This document shows positions 59,579-64,000 of a stretch of 64,000 nucleotides of DNA, in pieces. The DNA is from Pseudomonas monsensis (GTDB lineage: Bacteria > Pseudomonadota > Gammaproteobacteria > Pseudomonadales > Pseudomonadaceae). The stretch lies in NCBI RefSeq assembly GCF_014268495.2, contig NZ_CP077087.1, forward strand, positions 1,243,501 to 1,307,500. The letters are read 5' to 3'. How positions within the stretch are numbered: position 1 is the first letter of the stretch; the number at the start of each line of letters is the position of its first letter. Made by a program: the position numbers and the translations under genes. The notes below the pieces were generated by a model. That model was not told the origin of the DNA. It ran no database searches and worked only from the letters and a program-made list of their open reading frames with translations.

Positions 59579-60139
59579 TTACTTGCTCCGTCCAATCAAT
59601 TGCAGGAACTCCTGGCGGGTGTTGCTCGAGTCGCGAAAGGCGCCGAGCATGACCGAGGTGTTCATGGTTGAATTCTGTTTTTCGACACCGCGCATCATCA
59701 TGCACATGTGTCTGGCCTCGATGACCACCGCGACACCGGCGGCGTCGGTGACCTGTTGCACCGCATCGGCAATCTGCCGGGTGAGGTTTTCCTGAATCTG
59801 CAGGCGTCGGGCGAACATGTCCACCAGTCGCGCAATCTTCGACAGCCCCAGCACCTTGCCTGTCGGAATATAAGCCACATGGGCCTTGCCGATGAAGGGC
59901 AGCAGGTGATGTTCGCACAATGAGTACAACTCGATGTCAGCGACGATGATCATCTCGTCGGTGTCCGAGGCAAACAGTGCGCCGTTGACGATCTCGTCGA
60001 CGCTCTGCCCATAGCCGTGACACAGGTATTGCATGGCCTTGGCCGCACGCACCGGTGTGTCGAGCAATCCTTCGCGGTCGGGATCTTCACCGAGGCCAAT
60101 CAGGATGTCGCGGTAGTGCTCGGGCAGGGAGCGGGTCAT
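59579..60139 (-). CDS. folE: GTP cyclohydrolase I
   Basis: A 186-residue FolE. The zinc/substrate motifs are LYSLCEHHLLPFIGKAHVAY and the C-terminal CMMMRGVEKQNSTMNTS. The N-terminus has PDREGLLDTPVRAAKAMQYL. It converts GTP to dihydroneopterin triphosphate. As part of folM-folE-folX it supplies tetrahydromonapterin rather than being the only folate-pathway enzyme; a second copy elsewhere is likely in pseudomonads. In P. putida a folE gene has been reported among light-induced genes, which fits the neighbouring photoreceptor genes. Confidence 0.95.
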   Translation of the reverse strand: MTRSLPEHYRDILIGLGEDPDREGLLDTPVRAAKAMQYLCHGYGQSVDEIVNGALFASDTDEMIIVADIELYSLCEHHLLPFIGKAHVAYIPTGKVLGLSKIARLVDMFARRLQIQENLTRQIADAVQQVTDAAGVAVVIEARHMCMMMRGVEKQNSTMNTSVMLGAFRDSSNTRQEFLQLIGRSK

Positions 60140-60160
60140 GGATCATCCTCGCAGCAAGGC

Positions 60161-60871
60161 TTACTTGACGTGCCTTCCGCCGTTGACGGTCAGGGTTGTG
60201 CCGGTGACATAAGGGTTGTCGAGCAGATAGCGCAGGCTCTGGTAGATCACTTCGCTGCCGGGCTCGATGCCCAGCGCGGATTTCGCCAGTGCCTTGGCAC
60301 GGTACGCCGCATCGTCGTCGGGATTGAACAATAGCAGGGCCGGAGCGATACCGTTGACCTTGATCGCCGGCGCATAACGCGCGGCGAACGACAGCGTCAG
60401 GCTGTCGAGCCCGGCTTTGCTCGCGCAATAGCCAATGTGCTTGCTGCTGCCCTTGCGGGTGACGTCGTCACTGATGTGGATGATGTCCGCTGGCGTCGAT
60501 TGCTTGAGCAGGTCGGCGCAGTGCAGATTGATCAGATACGGCGCAAGCATGTGCACGTTGATCATCCGCACGAAGGCTTCGGCTTCGTGGTCCGGGGTTT
60601 CCGCCCGCCATTCGGAGGCGTTGTGGACAATGGCGCGCAGACGGTCGGTGTGGGTTTTCAGTGCCTGGATGAAGGCGAGAATGCTGGCTTCGCTGGAAAA
60701 GTCCGCGAACACTGCGACGGCGCCCAGATCCCGCAATGCCTGCACCCCCGGACGTTCAGTGCGATAGGTGAAGATGACGCAGTGGCCGTCTTCAAGCAAA
60801 CGTTGCGCGCAGTGCAAACCGACACGCTGGCCGGCACCGGTGATGAGAATCGGGGCGGAGGTTGAGGTCAT
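60161..60871 (-). CDS. folM: dihydromonapterin reductase
   Basis: A 236-residue short-chain dehydrogenase. The cofactor site is ITGAGQRVGLHCAQRLLEDG (Gly-rich) and the catalytic Tyr-Lys is in HIGYCASKAGLDSLTLSFA. The TGxxxR(V/I)G form is typical of FolM/pteridine reductases. It reduces dihydromonapterin to tetrahydromonapterin with NADPH. First of folM-folE-folX, 21 bases before folE. The ATG at 60871 is preceded by about 100 bases shared with the convergent-side ABM gene. Confidence 0.92.
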   Translation of the reverse strand: MTSTSAPILITGAGQRVGLHCAQRLLEDGHCVIFTYRTERPGVQALRDLGAVAVFADFSSEASILAFIQALKTHTDRLRAIVHNASEWRAETPDHEAEAFVRMINVHMLAPYLINLHCADLLKQSTPADIIHISDDVTRKGSSKHIGYCASKAGLDSLTLSFAARYAPAIKVNGIAPALLLFNPDDDAAYRAKALAKSALGIEPGSEVIYQSLRYLLDNPYVTGTTLTVNGGRHVK

Positions 60872-60969
60872 GAACGGCTCACGTCGCAGTCAGAGCAAAA
60901 ACTATAACAGCGACGTGCCTTGTACTCCTATTGCAGGACGAGCTTTGTGGCTTGAGTGGGAGCGGGGAG

Positions 60970-61539
60970 TCAACGGTTTTCAGATACCGGTTCCACCGGC
61001 AGTCGGCGTGCCGGAATGCTATTCAGCCAGCCGGCCAGCAACCGCGTCGACAGCGGAATGAAGAAGTAAACCATCAATGGCGTCAGGCACGCCGTGCTGA
61101 TCAATACGCGCGGCAGCAGGCCCATTGGCGCGAGCGCAGGGCCCAGCACGAAATTGAACAGCAATGACACGGGAAAGAATGCCAGCCAGATGGCGACAGC
61201 CTGCTTCCAGCGCGGCGGACGCTGGCCGGCGGCGCCGAACCAGCCTTCGATGCCGCTGACCCGGTGTTCTTTCGGGTGGGCAAACAGATCGCTGCCGCGT
61301 TCCAGCCAGGCGGTGCGCGACGCCGAGTGCTCCCATGCATGCAGGGTCTGCTCGTCGACAAAGCGGAAAATGATCTGGAATTCGTTGTCGCCGGGTGGAG
61401 GCGCCAATACACCGGAGCCGAGGTAACCGGGAAAGTCGGTCGCCAGTTGTTCGCCTTCACGAAGCCAGGCGATCAGGTCCTGATAGCGACCATCAGCAAC
61501 GCGACGCGCGACCATCAGCGTAACGGGGGAAGTAGACAT
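60970..61539 (-). CDS. antibiotic biosynthesis monooxygenase (ABM)-domain membrane protein
   Basis: A 189-residue protein: an N-terminal ABM (ferredoxin-like) domain (SPVTLMVARRVADGRYQDL, FQIIFRFVDEQTLHAWEHS) joined to two C-terminal membrane helices (AVAIWLAFFPVSLLFNFVL and LISTACLTPLMVYFFIPLS). This fusion is widespread in pseudomonads; the function is not established, and enzymatic activity is doubtful as no His for cofactor-free oxygenases is obvious. ATG 61539 (MSTSPVTLMVARR) is chosen. It is divergent from the MerR-type regulator, so it is a natural candidate target of it. Confidence 0.85.
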   Translation of the reverse strand: MSTSPVTLMVARRVADGRYQDLIAWLREGEQLATDFPGYLGSGVLAPPPGDNEFQIIFRFVDEQTLHAWEHSASRTAWLERGSDLFAHPKEHRVSGIEGWFGAAGQRPPRWKQAVAIWLAFFPVSLLFNFVLGPALAPMGLLPRVLISTACLTPLMVYFFIPLSTRLLAGWLNSIPARRLPVEPVSENR

Positions 61540-61749
61540 TATGTATCTCCGTATTTCGAATGCGTCACTCCGGGTAGGAATTTCGCCTGACGCAGGCCGG
61601 GGTAGAGGCCTGCGTTTTGCAACAAGCAAGGATTATTCCTGAATTTAGCGATTTAACCAGCGACTTTCGTCGCAGATCGACACTTGAACGCAATCAGGTG
61701 TGCGGGGTTAGAATAGGATCCAATTAAATAGTATGGACGTAGATGCAGA

Positions 61750-62709
61750 ATGCCTGTCATGACGGACCTTAGCCCTGTTTCCCAGGCATCTGTTGCGCTT
61801 GAGCGCGAAGACCTGTTTCCCATACGTGAGGTCTCGCGCCTGACGGGCGTCAACCCGGTGACCCTGCGTGCCTGGGAACGGCGCTATGGTCTGATTCAGC
61901 CCACGCGCACCGAAAGTGGGCATCGGCTGTATTCGATGACCGATATCGAGCGTGTTCGCAACATTGTCGAATGGATCGACCGCGGGGTGGCCGTCAGCAA
62001 AATCGGCAAGATCCTCGCCAAGACCGAGCCCTTGAAAGCGCTGGCGCACATTATTCCCGATGATCTGGTCCAGGCCGACTACCAGCAATGGCAGCACCAG
62101 TTGCAGAGTGCCGTGAGTGCGTTCGACGACATCGAGCTGGATCGGGTCTATGGGCAGATCTTTTCCTCGTACGCGTTGCCGGTGGTGTTCCAGGACATTC
62201 TGATGCCGCTGTGGCGGCAACTGTTGCAGCGTCAGGAAGCGTTCGGGCAAACCAGCGAGTGGCTGTTTCTGGATGGCTATCTGCGCTCACGGGTGTTGCA
62301 GCGAATCATCGTGTTGCGTGGCTCACAACCGCGCAAGATCATCGTCAGTGCCTTGGCCGGTCAGTGTCGTGAACTCGAGTTGCTGGTGGCCGCGCTGTTT
62401 CTCAGCAGCAGTGAATCCGGTGTGCGGGTATTGACCACCGGCCAGCCGTTCGACGAATTGACCCTGGTCTGCGAGAAAATCAAACCGCAGGTTCTGGTGC
62501 TGTTTTCCAATCACGCGCCGGGTGCCGAATTGCCAAGGCGTTTGAACCGCCTGGCATTGAGTCTCGATTGTCAGTTGCTGCTGGCGGGGGATGCGTCGGA
62601 TCTGGCGCAGGACAGTCTGGCGGGCAGCTCGATCGGCTGTATTGGCAACGAAGGGGCAACCATGCGTCAGCGTCTGAACCAGTTTCTCTCGGGGACACTC
62701 GATACCTGA
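61750..62709 (+). CDS. MerR-type regulator resembling cobalamin-independent (class II) LitR
   Basis: A 319-residue regulator. The MerR winged helix lies at about residues 22-90 (FPIREVSRLTGVNPVTLRAW, ERRYGLIQP). The rest resembles the B12-binding part of LitR/CarH photoreceptors: a helical bundle (about 115-195) and a Rossmann-like domain (about 200-300, KIIVSALAGQCRELELLVAA). The cobalamin ligand motif DxHxxG is missing (AGQCREL), and the W-x9-EH cap motif is only partly kept, so it should not bind B12. P. putida has such class II LitR proteins, which respond to blue light through a separate short LOV protein; a LOV gene lies 0.7 kb downstream. It is divergent from the ABM gene. Confidence 0.85.
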   Translation: MPVMTDLSPVSQASVALEREDLFPIREVSRLTGVNPVTLRAWERRYGLIQPTRTESGHRLYSMTDIERVRNIVEWIDRGVAVSKIGKILAKTEPLKALAHIIPDDLVQADYQQWQHQLQSAVSAFDDIELDRVYGQIFSSYALPVVFQDILMPLWRQLLQRQEAFGQTSEWLFLDGYLRSRVLQRIIVLRGSQPRKIIVSALAGQCRELELLVAALFLSSSESGVRVLTTGQPFDELTLVCEKIKPQVLVLFSNHAPGAELPRRLNRLALSLDCQLLLAGDASDLAQDSLAGSSIGCIGNEGATMRQRLNQFLSGTLDT

Positions 62710-62711
62710 AA

Positions 62712-63317
62712 TCAGGTGTGCAGGGCGGGGTGGGTCAAACGATGTTGTTGCAGGATGAACTGGCGCAGACGCTCGGTTTCATCGGCATCGGTCTGACTCA
62801 GTTCGTAGGCGTAGAAACCGTGCTCGGTTTCACGCTCGAAGTTGCCACGCAATGAAATCCGCTCATACCCCGAGGGGCTGAACCACAGGGCGAAATGCTT
62901 GGGCGGTTTGGTCTTGTTGCGCATCTCCAGCAGCACGCCTTTGTGCGAAACCTCGTGCACCCACATCGTTCCCGGCTGGCCTTTGGCGTTTTCCAGAGCC
63001 ACCGGTTCTTCCAGCGTCAGGCGCCACGGGCGCACCATCGGTCCGTCTTCGTAAATGCTCGGCACACCCAGACGCAGATGCAGCGCGTGAAACTCGTCTT
63101 CGACCAGATGCAACGGGAAGGTCATCTGTTGGTTTTCGAAGTTGGCCTGAATGGTGACTTGCTCATGAGCGGCCAGGCGCGTGAGCAAATCACGAATCTG
63201 CGAACCACCATTGACCAGCAGGCTCGACGTTGCATCCCGCACATTGAGTTGCGGGTTGTGCTGCATGGTCTGGATGAAATCCAGCTCATCCTGGGTCAGG
63301 AGGGCGTCGCGCTGCAT
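62712..63317 (-). CDS. PilZ-like (YcgR-type) protein of uncertain function
   Basis: A 201-residue soluble protein. The N-terminal half (LLTQDELDFIQTMQ, QVTIQANFENQQMTFPLHLV) looks like the YcgR-N domain and the C-terminal half (VHEVSHKGVLLEMRNKTK, GNFERETEHGFYAYELSQTD) like a PilZ barrel. However, the RxxxR and D/NxSxxG c-di-GMP motifs are incomplete (only S-H-K-G remains), so binding of c-di-GMP is doubtful. It lies between the MerR regulator (convergent, two bases between stops) and the LOV gene (same strand, 54 bases downstream of it). Confidence 0.65.
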   Translation of the reverse strand: MQRDALLTQDELDFIQTMQHNPQLNVRDATSSLLVNGGSQIRDLLTRLAAHEQVTIQANFENQQMTFPLHLVEDEFHALHLRLGVPSIYEDGPMVRPWRLTLEEPVALENAKGQPGTMWVHEVSHKGVLLEMRNKTKPPKHFALWFSPSGYERISLRGNFERETEHGFYAYELSQTDADETERLRQFILQQHRLTHPALHT

Positions 63318-63371
63318 GGTTAGCTCGAAGGGAATAGTTACAAAGTCATTGGTGATTGTAGTTAATGACCA

Positions 63372-63848
63372 TTAGTTCGCAGTTTTGTTTGCGCCGTTCG
63401 TCGCTTTCACCGCTGCCAGTTCGGTTTGCAGAGCGGCGACCTGGGCCTCCAATTGTGCAACACGCTGTTGCGCCTTGACCTGCACCGTCACGTCTTTTTG
63501 CACGCCGACGAAATAGGTCTGCCCGTCATCGGCGTTTTTCACCGTCGACAGTGACAGTTCATTCCAGAATGGCGTGCCGTCCTTGCGATAGTTGCGCAGG
63601 ATCTCGCGGCACGCTCCACCGTTGCGCAGGGTGTCGCGAATCAGCGCCAGGTTTTCCTGGTCACGGTCTCCAGACTGCAGGAAGCGGCAGTCCTGATAGA
63701 GAATTTCCTCGCTGGTGTAGCCGGTCAGGCGCTCAAAAGCGGGGTTCACATAAATCAGGATATTGTCCTGCTCACCTTCCTTTTCGGCGACCACGATCCC
63801 GTCATTCGATGCGTTGATCACCATTTGCAGCAAACTGGCGTTGATCAT
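63372..63848 (-). CDS. short LOV-domain blue-light receptor
   Basis: A 158-residue protein that is one LOV domain with short flanks. The photoactive cysteine is Cys54 in LYQDCRFLQSGDRDQ; the flavin contacts are Asn in LRNYRKDGTPFWNEL and Gln in FVGVQKDVT. It closely resembles P. putida PpSB1-LOV/PpSB2-LOV, which form a slow-decaying FMN-cysteinyl adduct. The C-terminus (residues about 128-152, AQQRVAQLEAQVAALQTELA) is a regular coiled coil, longer than needed for the usual Jalpha helix, so it is probably a dimer with a signalling stalk. No output domain, so it must act on a partner; the nearby LitR-like MerR regulator is the obvious one. Confidence 0.93.
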   Translation of the reverse strand: MINASLLQMVINASNDGIVVAEKEGEQDNILIYVNPAFERLTGYTSEEILYQDCRFLQSGDRDQENLALIRDTLRNGGACREILRNYRKDGTPFWNELSLSTVKNADDGQTYFVGVQKDVTVQVKAQQRVAQLEAQVAALQTELAAVKATNGANKTAN

Positions 63849-63900
63849 CTTTGAATCCTTTCAGAGTTATCAGTGGCAGGCATTCTAGAAGATCGGTAGA

Positions 63901-63935
63901 GGCTGTCTATAGGCCATCAGCCCCTATTGAGAGCC
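63901..63935. promoter_or_regulatory. inverted repeat upstream of the LOV gene
   Basis: GGCTGTCTATAGG (63901-63913) faces CCTATTGAGAGCC (63923-63935), mirrored at 11 of 13 positions with 9 bases between. It is 53-87 bases before the LOV start codon and could be an operator or promoter-adjacent hairpin. Confidence 0.4.
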
Positions 63936-64000
63936 AATCGTAACTTCGGCGTCCAGACTGTTACTATCGCCGCTCTTTTTTTCAGTTTCAGGATCAGATT

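Overview
The window is a high-GC (roughly 60% or more) stretch of a Pseudomonas chromosome, most likely of the P. fluorescens group. Three things point there. From the gat genes to the cys genes the order is essentially that of the well-known P. aeruginosa block (gatBAC, mreBCD, maf, rng, yhdP, tldD/pmbA, fagA-fumC-orfX-sodA, the rpoN operon, lptCAB/kdsCD, mla, murA-hisGDC, algW, cysD-cysNC). The intergenic spaces carry the palindromic REP/REPIN-type repeats typical of fluorescent pseudomonads. Individual proteins (AlgW, short LOV protein, HopJ family, FagA) are characteristic of the genus. I see no rRNA, tRNA or CRISPR array.

Layout. 1-0.4 kb: end of an IS481-family element cut by the window edge. 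0.4-3.4 kb: AEC transporter, CMD-family protein, YrbG-like Ca/Na antiporter and a short RlpA lipoprotein. 3.5-6.9 kb: gatCAB (minus). 7.1-12 kb: mreBCD, maf, rng (plus). 12-20.3 kb: YhdP, nitrilase-family amidase, TldD and PmbA/TldE, with yjgA opposite. 20.4-24.3 kb: iron-starvation operon fagA-fumC-orfX-sodA plus a ZIP transporter. 24.3-31.4 kb: minus-strand series kdsD-kdsC-lptC-lptA-lptB-rpoN-hpf-ptsN-rapZ-ptsO, joining Kdo/LPS export to sigma-54 and the nitrogen PTS. 31.6-39.6 kb: mlaFEDCB, ibaG, murA, hisG, hisD, hisC. 39.6-42.8 kb: accessory segment with a tandem repeat, a DUF4198 protein and a TonB-dependent receptor. 42.9-48.4 kb: algW, a Nif3-like protein and the sulfate-activation genes cysD and cysNC, which are separated by an intruding four-helix-bundle gene. 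48.6-58.4 kb: acyltransferase, pta, FKBP isomerase, glutathione peroxidase, an Old Yellow Enzyme, glycosyltransferase, cysZ, trxB. 58.5-63.9 kb: HopJ-family and DUF1244 proteins, folX-folE-folM pterin genes, a monooxygenase-domain membrane protein, a LitR-like MerR regulator, a PilZ-like protein and a short LOV blue-light receptor.

Most of the window is housekeeping: envelope building (mre, mla, lpt, kds, murA), nitrogen regulation, histidine synthesis, sulfate assimilation and iron/oxidative-stress adaptation. The parts worth a second look are: (i) the four-helix-bundle gene of lower GC inside the cysD-cysNC operon, bracketed by the two halves of a hairpin repeat that occurs intact elsewhere in the window; (ii) the MerR/LOV pair beside the pterin genes, which looks like a light-response module; (iii) a 44-bp AT-rich palindrome over the start of the TonB receptor; (iv) intra-operon stem-loops in mreB-mreC, murA-hisG and hisG-hisD; and (v) a recurring theme in which intergenic palindromic repeats host insertions.
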